Part shown: positions 15,394-22,139 of the stretch, piece by piece
How positions within the stretch are numbered: the stretch's first letter is position 1
Layout of the letters: each line of letters opens with the position of its first letter
DNA from: CAZOWW01 sp964583765
GTDB lineage: Bacteria; Actinomycetota; Actinomycetes; Actinomycetales; Kineosporiaceae
DNA length: 22,139 nt
NCBI GenBank assembly: GCA_964583765.1
Contig: CAZOWW010000101.1
Span: 1-22,139 of the forward strand
Direction: 5' to 3'
Program-made: the position numbers and the translations under genes
Notes under the pieces: generated by a model
Database searches by the model: none
What the model saw: only the letters and a program-made list of their open reading frames with translations
Told to the model about the DNA's origin: nothing

Positions 15394-15910
15394 ACCGACA
15401 ACCCCCGTGATCTCTCCCGGACGACACCCTGGCTGCACGATCCCCCGTCCAGCCAACGCACAGAACCACACCCCCCACCCCCCACTCAAGACCCAACCCA
15501 CCATCCGCCGCCCGAAAGATCCCCGAAAGTCGCACATTTCGCACACCCGACAACGTGACGATCACCACACCCCACCAGCCCGACACCCCCGCGACAACCA
15601 CCCGCCCCCTCCGGCACCGGATCAGGCCTCCACGTGCACACAGCAATCACCCAGCTCCCAGATGTCAAAGGCACCACGATGCGTAACCAACGCCATGCCA
15701 TCCCTCACGACGCGGAAGCCCTCACCATCCGCCAGAGCACCACACCCGGCGCGGACATCGCTGCTCGTCCTCTTGCGGCGGGCGTCGTTGCGCAGCTCAC
15801 GCACCAAGATCGACTACGCCACAAGCCGAACAGAAGCGCACGATGGACTTACCATCAGATGAGCATGCGACGGCGCCGAATGCTCACGCGCCGAGAGGAA
15901 CGGACGTTGG
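15394..15910. promoter_or_regulatory. intergenic region upstream of the secreted-protein genes
   Basis: No gene is convincing here; the short open frames lack ribosome-binding sites and recognisable motifs. The region must hold the promoter of the minus-strand LamG-like gene. A direct repeat, CTTTCGGG on the minus strand, occurs at 15511-15518 and 15522-15529 with an 11-bp period. This could be an activator site, though I see no clear -10 box beside it. Confidence 0.35.
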
Positions 15911-16471
15911 TCAGGGCCTCATGAGCAGAACCAGCGCCGCGAAGACCGGGGAATCAGCGTAAGGCTGAAGCCTGCCAACCTGCTCGTATCCCCAGTGGGT
16001 GTAGATGTTCAACGCCGGATTGTCTTGGCGGACGAGGACCGTGGCTCTCTCCGCGTCGACCTTGAGGAGTTCGGCGTGGAGCCGGGAGGCCAGGCCCTTG
16101 CCTCGCCAGTCAGCACGCACATGCAGTTCGCAGAGTGCAAAGGTCCGATGGCCGGACTCTTCCGTGAACCCGTCCGGAACAGGGTCCACCAGGCCCTCCC
16201 ACCAGCGGGAACCGGCGGGCAGCCGGTAGCCGAATGCATAGCCGACCAGGGCGCCGCCCTCCCGGGCAACGACCAGCCGAAAACCCGGTGCGCGCGCGTA
16301 GCCGGGGAGTCGCTCGGCGAACCGTGCGGCCGAGTAGAACGGATCAGTCTCCTGCGGCGTACCGCGGTATACCTCGGCGTACAGGCCGCCCAGCTCGTGA
16401 GCCACAGCAAGGGCCTGAGCGCCGTCCTGGTGCACGAGCGTCAGGCCGCCGATCGGAGTGCCCCGGTTCAT
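15911..16471 (-). CDS. GNAT-family N-acetyltransferase
   Basis: This 186-residue acetyltransferase would move an acetyl group from acetyl-CoA to an unidentified amine. The acetyl-CoA pyrophosphate-binding motif is clear: LHVRADWRGKGLASRLH, with R123-G124-K125-G126-L127-A128. It is followed by the downstream strand and helix in which NPALNIYTHWGYEQVG provides the conserved asparagine/tyrosine segment. The start ATG at 16471 overlaps the stop of the upstream regulator gene (ATGA), so the two are translationally coupled. The substrate cannot be told from sequence. Position in an operon with two regulators suggests a metabolite or small-molecule modification under element control. Confidence 0.88.
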   Translation of the reverse strand: MNRGTPIGGLTLVHQDGAQALAVAHELGGLYAEVYRGTPQETDPFYSAARFAERLPGYARAPGFRLVVAREGGALVGYAFGYRLPAGSRWWEGLVDPVPDGFTEESGHRTFALCELHVRADWRGKGLASRLHAELLKVDAERATVLVRQDNPALNIYTHWGYEQVGRLQPYADSPVFAALVLLMRP

Positions 16472-17766
16472 GCGGCCAAACCGGCCGCACGGGCGTGGTC
16501 ACGGAAGTCCGAGACCTCGCGGATCCGGGAATGCGGTGCCAGCATCGCGCTCAAGGTCAGGACCCGGCCCCGAACCCGAGCCGAGGACAGATCCAGAACG
16601 TGCGGCAGAGCCTCCAACCCCAGCGCCGCAGCCTGAGCCGGATCACCAGCAGCGGCGTGCCCGTAGGCCAGGACCAGACGCCAGGAAGCAGCGTTGCGAG
16701 GGCGTCCAGGCATCGCTGCAGCCTGCTCCAGCTGACGTAGCGCCGGGCTGTGCTGCCCCAACCTGGTGTAGGCGTCACCCAGGATGCCGGCGAGTTCGAC
16801 GTCGGACAGGAACGCAGTCCACGCCGGGTCATGGCCGTGGACCGAGTCGAATGCCAGCAGTGCCCGACGCATCGTGTCCTCGGTGGCTGCGACGTCGCCC
16901 AGCTGCGCGTGCCCGGTCGCCTCCCTGGCCAGCAGGAGTGCCCGCAGCCGCGGTCCCCCTCGCCCTTCGAGGGCGGCGACCTGCCCCGCCTGGGCGCACT
17001 TGACCGCCCGCGACGGCTGGCCGGCCTCCACCGTCAGCAGGGACAGGTTGGCGCAGGCGTGTGCGGTCAACAGCGGGTCCTCGGCCATGGGCGCGGCCGC
17101 CATGACCTCGGAGTACAGGCGAATGGCGCGCTCGGGGTGGCCCGAGTCCTGCGCCAACCAGCCACCCAGGACGCACGCCTCCCCCAGCACACCGTGGAGC
17201 CGGGTCGCCATTGCCGGGCCGTAACTACCGCTGAGCAGGCGTTCCGCGTCGCTGACGAGTCGCTCAGCGAACAAGCCGAGCCGGTCGCCGCCGTTGCGCT
17301 GGTCCAGCGCCCGGAGGTTCTCGATACCGCGCTCGATCTCCTCGACATCGCTGGTGCCGACCCGGCCCGGGTCCATCGTGGCGTTCGCCATGCTCAGCGC
17401 GACCCCGGTGGCGGCCTGGATGAAGTGACGGCGCTTCACGGCGTCCTCCTCGTTGCCGGTCTCCCCCAGCAGGGCGGCCGTTGGAGTGTTCAGTACTTCA
17501 CTGATGCACCGCAGGGCTCGTGGTGTCAACCGCGGGTCAGGGCTGGACTCGAGCCGGCTCACGGCGGTCCGTGAGTACCCGATCAGCTGGCCGAACTGGT
17601 CCTGGGTGAGGCCTACCCGGGCTCGTGCCGAGCGAAGCATCTCGCCGAAGTGGATCGCGGCGGGAGCGGTCACCAGGCGCGACGATGTGCGGGTTTCGGG
17701 AACGGATGTGCGGTTTGCGGGCATCGCCTGGTTCGGGGGGTCCCGATGGTTCCTACTCGTCACCAT
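16468..17766 (-). CDS. XRE-family regulator with helical repeat C-terminus
   Basis: This 432-residue protein has a Cro/CI-type helix-turn-helix at about residues 40-93 (GEMLRSARARVGLTQDQFGQ, LIGYSRTAVSRLES). A long, all-helical, alanine-rich region resembling tetratricopeptide repeats fills the rest (for example PERAIRLYSEVMAAAP, LLTAHACANLSLL, YTRLGQHSPALRQL). A KRRHFIQAATGVALS segment near residue 111 resembles a twin-arginine motif but is internal and probably structural. Proteins of this build are frequent in actinomycetes and often sense a peptide or ligand. The ATG at 17766 lies nine bases after the GntR stop. The adjacent GTG at 17763 is better spaced from the GGGAAG ribosome-binding site and may be the true start. 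It is co-transcribed with GntR upstream and GNAT downstream. Confidence 0.85.
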   Translation of the reverse strand: MVTSRNHRDPPNQAMPANRTSVPETRTSSRLVTAPAAIHFGEMLRSARARVGLTQDQFGQLIGYSRTAVSRLESSPDPRLTPRALRCISEVLNTPTAALLGETGNEEDAVKRRHFIQAATGVALSMANATMDPGRVGTSDVEEIERGIENLRALDQRNGGDRLGLFAERLVSDAERLLSGSYGPAMATRLHGVLGEACVLGGWLAQDSGHPERAIRLYSEVMAAAPMAEDPLLTAHACANLSLLTVEAGQPSRAVKCAQAGQVAALEGRGGPRLRALLLAREATGHAQLGDVAATEDTMRRALLAFDSVHGHDPAWTAFLSDVELAGILGDAYTRLGQHSPALRQLEQAAAMPGRPRNAASWRLVLAYGHAAAGDPAQAAALGLEALPHVLDLSSARVRGRVLTLSAMLAPHSRIREVSDFRDHARAAGLAA

Positions 17767-17775
17767 GCTTCCCAG

Positions 17776-18117
17776 TCACCGCCCCCGGTCTTCGCACGCG
17801 GCCAGTCGTGCCTCCAGCGCGGCGACCCGCGCTTCCAGCGCACCGATCCGCGCGGCGCTCGTCTCCCGAGGATGGCCGTTCGCAGAGGCGGGGTCGGCCA
17901 CGAACGCACCGCGCCCCGGCACCGCGACCACAGCGCCTTCGGTGGTGAGGAGCCGCAGGGCCGCATGTGCGGTCGTCCCCGCGACCCGATGGGTGGCAGC
18001 GAGCTGCCTCACGGAGGGGACTCGGTCCCCAACGGCCAGGCGACCTGCGGCGATATCGCCGCTGATCTGGTCGGCGATCTGCCGCGCTGACGGCCGGGAG
18101 GCATCGGTTTGCACCAC
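17776..18117 (-). CDS. GntR-family transcriptional regulator, short form
   Basis: A winged helix of the GntR type occupies nearly the whole protein of about 113 residues: ARQIADQISGDIAAGRLAVG, VPSVRQLAATHRVAGTTAHA and the wing GAVVAVPGRGAFV. It lacks the ligand-binding domain of classical GntR proteins and ends in a heptad-like segment (RIGALEARVAALEARLAA) that probably dimerises as a coiled coil. Such short GntR repressors, KorSA-like in role, control transfer genes on actinomycete integrative elements. The start is uncertain. GTG 18117 or 18114 follows TTCGGAG closely, while a TTG at 18153 is also open. The gene is divergent from the transfer operon and GTACTAGTAC-type sites lie upstream, so repression of both directions is likely. 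Confidence 0.85.
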   Translation of the reverse strand: MVQTDASRPSARQIADQISGDIAAGRLAVGDRVPSVRQLAATHRVAGTTAHAALRLLTTEGAVVAVPGRGAFVADPASANGHPRETSAARIGALEARVAALEARLAACEDRGR

Positions 18118-18137
18118 CTCCGAAGGGTACCCGGGCC

Positions 18138-18226
18138 GTACTAGAACGCCCAAGGTTCTTGACCCCGTCTCCGTCGGGGTTCAGTCTGTACTAGTACGTT
18201 CGTGTAGTACGTTCCGGTACGCTTCC
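18138..18226. promoter_or_regulatory. divergent control region with palindromic GTAC operators
   Basis: A perfect palindrome GTACTAGTAC (18188-18197) and a near copy GTACTAGAAC (18138-18147) lie 50 bp apart. The first is followed by partial direct repeats AGTACGTTCG (18193-18202), AGTACGTTCC (18206-18215) and GGTACGCTTCC (18216-18226). The region lies between the GntR gene and the first transfer-operon ORF. Symmetric GT...AC sites are typical GntR operators. A short CCCCG/CGGGG inverted repeat sits between the two palindromes. Promoter boxes are not clear. Confidence 0.6.
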
Positions 18227-18314
18227 ATCGACGACACAATCCCGAATGTGATCTCGGTGCGGACGGAACCCGCGAGCGCCGGATCAGCCGAGCACCACGC
18301 GGAAGGACTGAGCC

Positions 18315-18416
18315 ATGAACCTCATGAACGATCGGGCTCCCGTGCCGAGGCCGAAGCGCCGGCCCGGGCAGCAGACCGACAGGTCGCACACCGACGCGAC
18401 CGAGACGGCGCCGTGA
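18315..18416 (+). CDS. 33-aa basic leader ORF of the transfer operon
   Basis: This short ORF begins at ATG 18315 behind a good GGAAGGA ribosome-binding site about eight bases upstream. Its TGA overlaps the next ATG by one base (TGATG). The 33-residue product is proline- and arginine-rich (PRPKRRPGQQTDRSH) with no domain I know. Its value may lie in translational coupling to the genes downstream as much as in the peptide. The strong ribosome-binding site and exact coupling support translation. Confidence 0.55.
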   Translation: MNLMNDRAPVPRPKRRPGQQTDRSHTDATETAP

Positions 18417-18559
18417 TGTGCCGTGCAGCTCCACGCCGCCCGGTCCCCGCGCATGTGACGTGCCGGCACACCGGCCCACTGGGACACCACGGCGGCTTCT
18501 CTCGCGGGTCGTGCTGTCCGGTGTGCGGAGCGATCACGGTGAGGCGGCGGGGGCGGTGA
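18416..18559 (+). CDS. 47-aa Cys/His-rich mini-protein
   Basis: ATG 18416 overlaps the previous stop, and the stop overlaps the next start as GTGA. The 47-residue peptide has clustered potential metal ligands: C16-x-H18, H24-H25 and a C33-C34-P-V-C37 knuckle, resembling a tiny zinc ribbon. It ends in the basic tail VRRRGR. A DNA- or RNA-binding accessory role is possible. I do not recognise a family, and the assignment rests on the coupling pattern and the knuckle. Confidence 0.5.
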   Translation: MCRAAPRRPVPAHVTCRHTGPLGHHGGFSRGSCCPVCGAITVRRRGR

Positions 18560-18969
18560 CCCGGGCGCAGGTTGTCCAGCATGCGATCGCGGCGCAGATC
18601 CGCGCCCTGGCCGACTCGCGCCCCTCGGTGACCTCGTCCGCGTCCGAGCGGGCGGCGTGGTTGGAGCGGCGGGCGGCGGTGTTCGAGGCAATGGCTGCCG
18701 CGGATCCGAGTCTGTCGGCGGAGGCGGCTCAGCATGTGGCGGTTGCTCGCGCGGCGGCCGCAGACCAGTGCCGTCAGGAGGTGAGTGAGCCGGCCCGGGA
18801 GGAGATCGCCGACGCGGCCCCGTCGGGTCGCGCGCCGTTCCCGGTGCACGCCGGGCGGGTGTGGGTGTCCGGCGCTGACCGGGTTCACGCCTCCCCGGCA
18901 GCCGGCTTCCGGGGGGCATCAGTCGCGCTGGAGGACTTCGACGTGGACGAACAGGGGTGGGGCGCATGA
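18556..18969 (+). CDS. hypothetical helical protein of the transfer operon
   Basis: GTG 18556 overlaps the preceding stop (GTGA) and the stop overlaps the next ATG (ATGA). I therefore prefer this start to the longer open frame that begins at 18418. The product has 137 residues. The first 80 are predicted helical and alanine-rich (VVQHAIAAQIRALAD, AWLERRAAVFEAMAAADP, AAQHVAVARAAAADQ), followed by a short beta-like segment (FPVHAGRVWVSGADRVHA) and an acidic C-terminus (VALEDFDVDEQG). No catalytic motif is visible. It sits upstream of the coupling ATPase and is probably an accessory transfer or regulatory protein of the element. Confidence 0.65.
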   Translation: MTRAQVVQHAIAAQIRALADSRPSVTSSASERAAWLERRAAVFEAMAAADPSLSAEAAQHVAVARAAAADQCRQEVSEPAREEIADAAPSGRAPFPVHAGRVWVSGADRVHASPAAGFRGASVALEDFDVDEQGWGA

Positions 18970-19223
18970 ACCCCGCCGCGACGCCTTCGCCGACCACTCC
19001 GGCGGGAGAGCCCGGAGAAGTAAGACGAGCACCCAGCGCACCCGTGCGAGCAACGGCGACGCGAGCACGTGGACCCGTCGCGCGGTCGACGTCACGTACG
19101 TCGGCCGGGGTGGCGGTCAGTTCGTTGGGGGTGGTCCCCGCCCGGATTGCGGCCGGGCGGGGACCGGTGAGAAACCACTCGGTCACTGTGGATGAGACAG
19201 GAGTTCCTCGTGAGCAACGGTAG
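18966..19223 (+). CDS. hypothetical low-complexity 85-aa ORF
   Basis: ATG 18966 overlaps the stop of the previous gene as ATGA, and the ORF runs 14 bases into the coupling ATPase gene. The peptide is rich in Pro, Ala, Arg, Ser and Thr, looks disordered, and has no motif I recognise. Support comes only from the coupling pattern shared with its neighbours. It could instead be a spacer in which open frames arise from high GC content. Confidence 0.4.
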   Translation: MNPAATPSPTTPAGEPGEVRRAPSAPVRATATRARGPVARSTSRTSAGVAVSSLGVVPARIAAGRGPVRNHSVTVDETGVPREQR

Positions 19224-21147
19224 AGCCCGCGCGCACCTCTTCGGCGCGGCACGCATGGCACACCGGTTCCCGGCCGGCCTCGCGATCCTTGCGAGCGGGT
19301 CGAGCGTGTTGGGGGTCGGGGTCGCCGCGATCGGCGCGCACCACCTGGCGGCGGCCGTGGTGGTGGAGGTCCTGGCGCTCATGCTGGGGATGGTCGGGTG
19401 GTGGGCAGCCCGGCGGGCACTGGCCGAGATGTTGCTGATCGGCCACGGCACCCCCATCGCACTGCCTGTCAGGGGAGCCGCCGCGGCCTTGGCCGGTAGC
19501 CTCCTGGGAGTCGCCCTCTCGGCCGCCGGGTGGGACACCGCCCAGACCGTGATCACCCCCGCCACGGCCACCACGTTCGTCCTGGTCACGGTGTGGTGGT
19601 GGGCGCGGCATGTGGCGCTCCCCCAGTCCACCCAGGTCTTGATCCGGCGTCGGGAGGAGCTCGACCAGCGTCACGGCGGTGTCGCGACCCGTCTGGACAT
19701 CGCCGAGGTCGCCTCCGCGAAGGCCCTGCGACTCAAGGCCCGGATCCTGCGACCGTCCCTGGCCCAGGGGTCGTGGTGGGCGCGGCACCGCATTCGCCCG
19801 ACCCAGTTGGGGGTGTTGGTCACCCGGATCGGGTGGGGGCTGTGGGGCCAGCGCGTGTGGACCTCGTCTGAGGACGCGACGGGGCGGATCGGTGGCCCCC
19901 GCACCGGCAAGACCCTCTCGCTGGCCTGCCACGGCCTGGACGCCCCCGGCGCCTTGATCACCACGAGCACGCGCCTCGACCTGGCCGAGATGGTCCAGAC
20001 CGTCCGGGCGTCCCGGGGCGAGGTGCACGTGTTCAATCCTGCTGGCCTGGGCACGATCGGCTCGACGGTGCGCTGGCGGGTCCTGGACGGGTGCGGCGAC
20101 TACGCCACCGCCCAGCGGCGCGCGGGGGATCTGATCCCCGAATCCCACGGGGACGCCGAGCGGTGGGACACCCAGGCCCGTCGCGTCCTGGGGATCCTGC
20201 TGCACGCCGCGGCCCTGTCCGGGCGGGGCATGCGGGAGGTGGTCCGGTGGGCCACCGACAACACGCCCGAGGTCCACGCCCAGGTCACCGACGCTCTGCT
20301 GGACGGCGGGGACGGCGCACGCGACCGGATCGCCGCGATGCGCCTGCACTGGTCCACCAACGACCGGACCCGCACGTCCATCACCGCGACCATGGCCGCA
20401 CCCCTGGCCTGGGTCTCCGACGACCTGGCTCGGACCCTGGGCGACGCCCCGGCTGACGACCCGTACCTGCTGAACATCACCGATCTGCTGACGTCCACCG
20501 GGACCCTGCACCTGATCGGCCACGAGTCCGCGACCAGCCTCTCCCCGCTGATCGCCGCCCTGGTCGCCGAGATCGCCCACGCCGCCCGCACCCTGGCTGC
20601 CACCAAGCCCGGCGGCCGCCTCGACCCGCCGGCCACGTTCCTGCTCGACGAAGCGGCCCTGGTGTGCCCGGTCCCCTTGGACAAGTGGACCGCCGACATG
20701 GGCGGGCGCGGGGTGACCATCCACATCTCCGTGCAGTCCCTGGCCCAGTTGCGTCAGCGCTGGGGCAAGGACGGGGCCGGCACGATCCTCGCCAACGTCG
20801 CCGCGTTCCTGGTCTTCGGCGGGTCCGTGGCCGCCGAGGACCTCAAGGACATCTCCCTACTCACCGGCGAGCACCGCGTGAAGGTCCTGGGCGAGGGCGT
20901 GGATCACCCGCTGGAGTCCCACCGGTGGGTCCCGGTCATGTCCGCCGCCCGCATCCGGGCACTGACCGAGGGGCAGGTCCTCCTCCTGCGCCGGGGTCTC
21001 CCGACGGTGGTCGGGTACGCCCCAAAGGTCACCGAACGCCGCCGGTGGAAGCCCGCGCCCCTGCCCGCGAACAGCGGCGCCGGGGAGATCAGCGCCGACG
21101 AGCTCCAGGTTCTGTTCGACAGGCCGCAGCCCGAAGGCGACCGATGA
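19210..21147 (+). CDS. membrane-anchored VirD4/TraG-like conjugative coupling ATPase
   Basis: This 645-residue protein would couple the DNA substrate to the transfer channel and pump it by ATP hydrolysis at the inner membrane. Four hydrophobic segments lie at about residues 21-43, 46-66, 88-107 and 113-132. The Walker A motif GPRTGKT spans 229-235, and Walker B is TFLLDEAALV with D480-E481. After it come the HISVQSLAQLRQRWG and SLLTGEHRV segments typical of the TraM-recognition region of TraG/TraD-like proteins. I place the start at GTG 19210, five to six bases after AGGAG, rather than at ATG 19192. The stop overlaps the methyltransferase ATG (ATGA). The C-terminal tail DELQVLFDRPQPEGDR is echoed at the end of the next protein. 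All ATPase residues are present. Confidence 0.88.
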   Translation: MSNGRARAHLFGAARMAHRFPAGLAILASGSSVLGVGVAAIGAHHLAAAVVVEVLALMLGMVGWWAARRALAEMLLIGHGTPIALPVRGAAAALAGSLLGVALSAAGWDTAQTVITPATATTFVLVTVWWWARHVALPQSTQVLIRRREELDQRHGGVATRLDIAEVASAKALRLKARILRPSLAQGSWWARHRIRPTQLGVLVTRIGWGLWGQRVWTSSEDATGRIGGPRTGKTLSLACHGLDAPGALITTSTRLDLAEMVQTVRASRGEVHVFNPAGLGTIGSTVRWRVLDGCGDYATAQRRAGDLIPESHGDAERWDTQARRVLGILLHAAALSGRGMREVVRWATDNTPEVHAQVTDALLDGGDGARDRIAAMRLHWSTNDRTRTSITATMAAPLAWVSDDLARTLGDAPADDPYLLNITDLLTSTGTLHLIGHESATSLSPLIAALVAEIAHAARTLAATKPGGRLDPPATFLLDEAALVCPVPLDKWTADMGGRGVTIHISVQSLAQLRQRWGKDGAGTILANVAAFLVFGGSVAAEDLKDISLLTGEHRVKVLGEGVDHPLESHRWVPVMSAARIRALTEGQVLLLRRGLPTVVGYAPKVTERRRWKPAPLPANSGAGEISADELQVLFDRPQPEGDR

Positions 21148-22049
21148 GAGGGCCGGTGGCGCTGAACGTGTTGTCGCTGTTCGCGGGGATCGGTGGGCTG
21201 GACCTGGGTCTGGAACGCGCCGGGATGCGGATCGTGGGTCAGGTCGAGATCGACCCGTTCGCACGGGCCGTGCTGGCCCGGCACTGGCCGGAGGTACCCC
21301 GCCATGACGACGTCCGCACCACCCCCACCTGGTGGACCAGCACACCAAGGCCTGCTGTTCACGTGGTCGCCGGAGGGTTCCCCTGCCAGCCGTTCTCCCG
21401 CGCGGGCCGCCGGCGTGGCCTCGCGGATGAACGCTGGGGCTGGCCCTGGATGCTCGACGTCATTCGCGCACTACGACCCGGTCACGTCCTCGTGGAGAAC
21501 GTCCCAGCTCTCCTTGACGATCGAGACGCCTTCGGCTGGCTGCTCGGTGACCTGGCCGAGCTCGGGTTCGATGCGCACTGGAGCGTGCTGTCCGCGTGCA
21601 CCATGGGCGCCCCACATACACGTGAACGCCTGTTCCTGGTGGCCCACCCCCACCGCAGCCCTGGGCCGACGAGGCTGGGGACTGGGCCGCGGAGGACGCT
21701 ACCGGGCCGCGACCGAGACCCGGGTCCGTGGACTGATCCGGACCACCTCACGGTCGTGGAGACCCACGCCCGAAGCCGTCGAATGGCTCATGGGATTCCC
21801 CCAGGACTGGACGCTGCCCGCATCCGAGCACTCGGCAACGCCGTCGTCCCCCACCTCGCCCAACACATCGCCCAACTGATCTTCGGATCACTCGACGACG
21901 TCGACGCGATCGTCCGAGCGGCGCCTGGGCGGCCGTCGGCCCTGGTTGCGGCCGCCGGGCCCACACTCGTCCCCCACTCCTCCGCCGACATCACCGCGTC
22001 CGAACTCCGAGTCCTATTCGACGGACCTCACCCCGGGGGCGACCGATGA
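21144..22049 (+). CDS. C5 cytosine-specific DNA methyltransferase (possibly frame-disturbed target-recognition region)
   Basis: This 301-residue enzyme would methylate cytosine at C5 using S-adenosylmethionine, perhaps shielding the element from host restriction. Motif I is LSLFAGIGGLDLGLERAG. Motif IV is GGFPCQPFS with catalytic C81. Motif VI is VENVP (E118), motif VIII is RERLF, and motif X is ALGNAVVP near residue 231. No cognate nuclease is nearby. The start ATG 21144 overlaps the ATPase stop. Between motifs VIII and X the reading frame gives an Arg/Pro/Gly-rich stretch. The +1 frame over 21640-21813 instead reads WPTPTA and later EWLMGFPQDWT, hallmarks of this family. Compensating frameshifts are therefore possible. 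About 50 residues after motif X end in a tail resembling that of the upstream ATPase. The recognition site is unknown. Confidence 0.85.
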   Translation: MRGPVALNVLSLFAGIGGLDLGLERAGMRIVGQVEIDPFARAVLARHWPEVPRHDDVRTTPTWWTSTPRPAVHVVAGGFPCQPFSRAGRRRGLADERWGWPWMLDVIRALRPGHVLVENVPALLDDRDAFGWLLGDLAELGFDAHWSVLSACTMGAPHTRERLFLVAHPHRSPGPTRLGTGPRRTLPGRDRDPGPWTDPDHLTVVETHARSRRMAHGIPPGLDAARIRALGNAVVPHLAQHIAQLIFGSLDDVDAIVRAAPGRPSALVAAAGPTLVPHSSADITASELRVLFDGPHPGGDR

Positions 22050-22123
22050 GACACAGCGTCCCCGGACCCGAGGCCACCCAGAACGCTCTAGCCCCGTCCT
22101 TCGCACGTGGGATTGAGCGGTGA
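22046..22123 (+). CDS. 25-aa linker ORF
   Basis: ATG 22046 overlaps the methyltransferase stop (ATGA). The TGA at 22121-22123 overlaps a following GTG at 22120 (GTGA). The 25-residue peptide has no motif. Exact start-stop overlaps on both sides suggest it is translated as part of the operon's coupling chain, but its short length makes chance likely too. Confidence 0.35.
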   Translation: MRHSVPGPEATQNALAPSFARGIER

Positions 22124-22139
22124 GGGCCATCGGGGTTGG
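22120..22139 (+). CDS. start of a further operon gene, cut by the window edge
   Basis: A GTG at 22120 overlaps the previous stop, and its frame stays open for the remaining 20 bases. Too little is present to say what it encodes. Continuation of the transfer operon is expected. Confidence 0.3.

Noticed and set aside
15622..15924. Short ORFs in the 15394-15910 intergenic region on both strands
   Set aside because: They start at TTG or weak codons without ribosome-binding sites and show no recognised motifs or coupling to neighbours.
17453..18559. Plus-strand 368-codon frame across the XRE/GntR region
   Set aside because: It is antisense to two genes with clear DNA-binding domains; only its last 47 codons (from 18416) are supported by coupling to neighbouring ORFs.

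Overview
The window is high-GC DNA with tightly packed, overlapping GTG/ATG-started genes, SpvB/RHS-type giant secreted proteins and GntR/XRE regulators. All of this points to an actinomycete (Actinomycetota); I cannot fix the genus. It reads as the left part of an integrative and conjugative element (ICE) landing zone next to an initiator tRNA gene.

Left edge (1-1983): a complete IS256-family insertion sequence with terminal inverted repeats, in otherwise gene-poor DNA. Attachment zone (1984-4303): two colinear copies, 2039 bp apart, of a composite att module. Each module has an 18-bp arm-like motif (GGYYAC-N6-GGYYAC), a terminator-like hairpin, the 3' half of an initiator tRNA-Met gene, and a second arm-like motif. 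83 bp around the tRNA core are identical. Between the copies lies only an AbiEi/AbiEii (type IV) toxin-antitoxin pair, so this 2-kb block looks like a non-autonomous att-bounded cassette stacked in tandem with a larger element to its right.

Centre (4304-15393): a gene-free stretch with a group II intron domain V remnant and 11-bp repeats. Then, all on the minus strand and transcribed right to left: a secreted DNRLRE/LamG-like protein, a 16-bp perfect hairpin, a 2183-aa secreted SpvB/RHS YD-repeat protein with a variable C-terminal tip, and an AT-richer small gene in the position of an immunity gene. This is the layout of a polymorphic-toxin locus.

Right (15911-22139): a minus-strand GntR - XRE/TPR-like regulator - GNAT acetyltransferase operon, divergent from a plus-strand transfer operon. 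A regulatory region with palindromic GTACTAGTAC-type sites separates them. The transfer operon is a chain of very small overlapping ORFs, a membrane-anchored VirD4/TraG-like coupling ATPase, a C5 cytosine DNA methyltransferase, and the start of further genes. Two adjacent, unrelated proteins (ATPase and methyltransferase) end in nearly the same ~20-residue tail. Replication, excision, integrase genes and the intact tRNA-fMet are not in the window and are expected further right.
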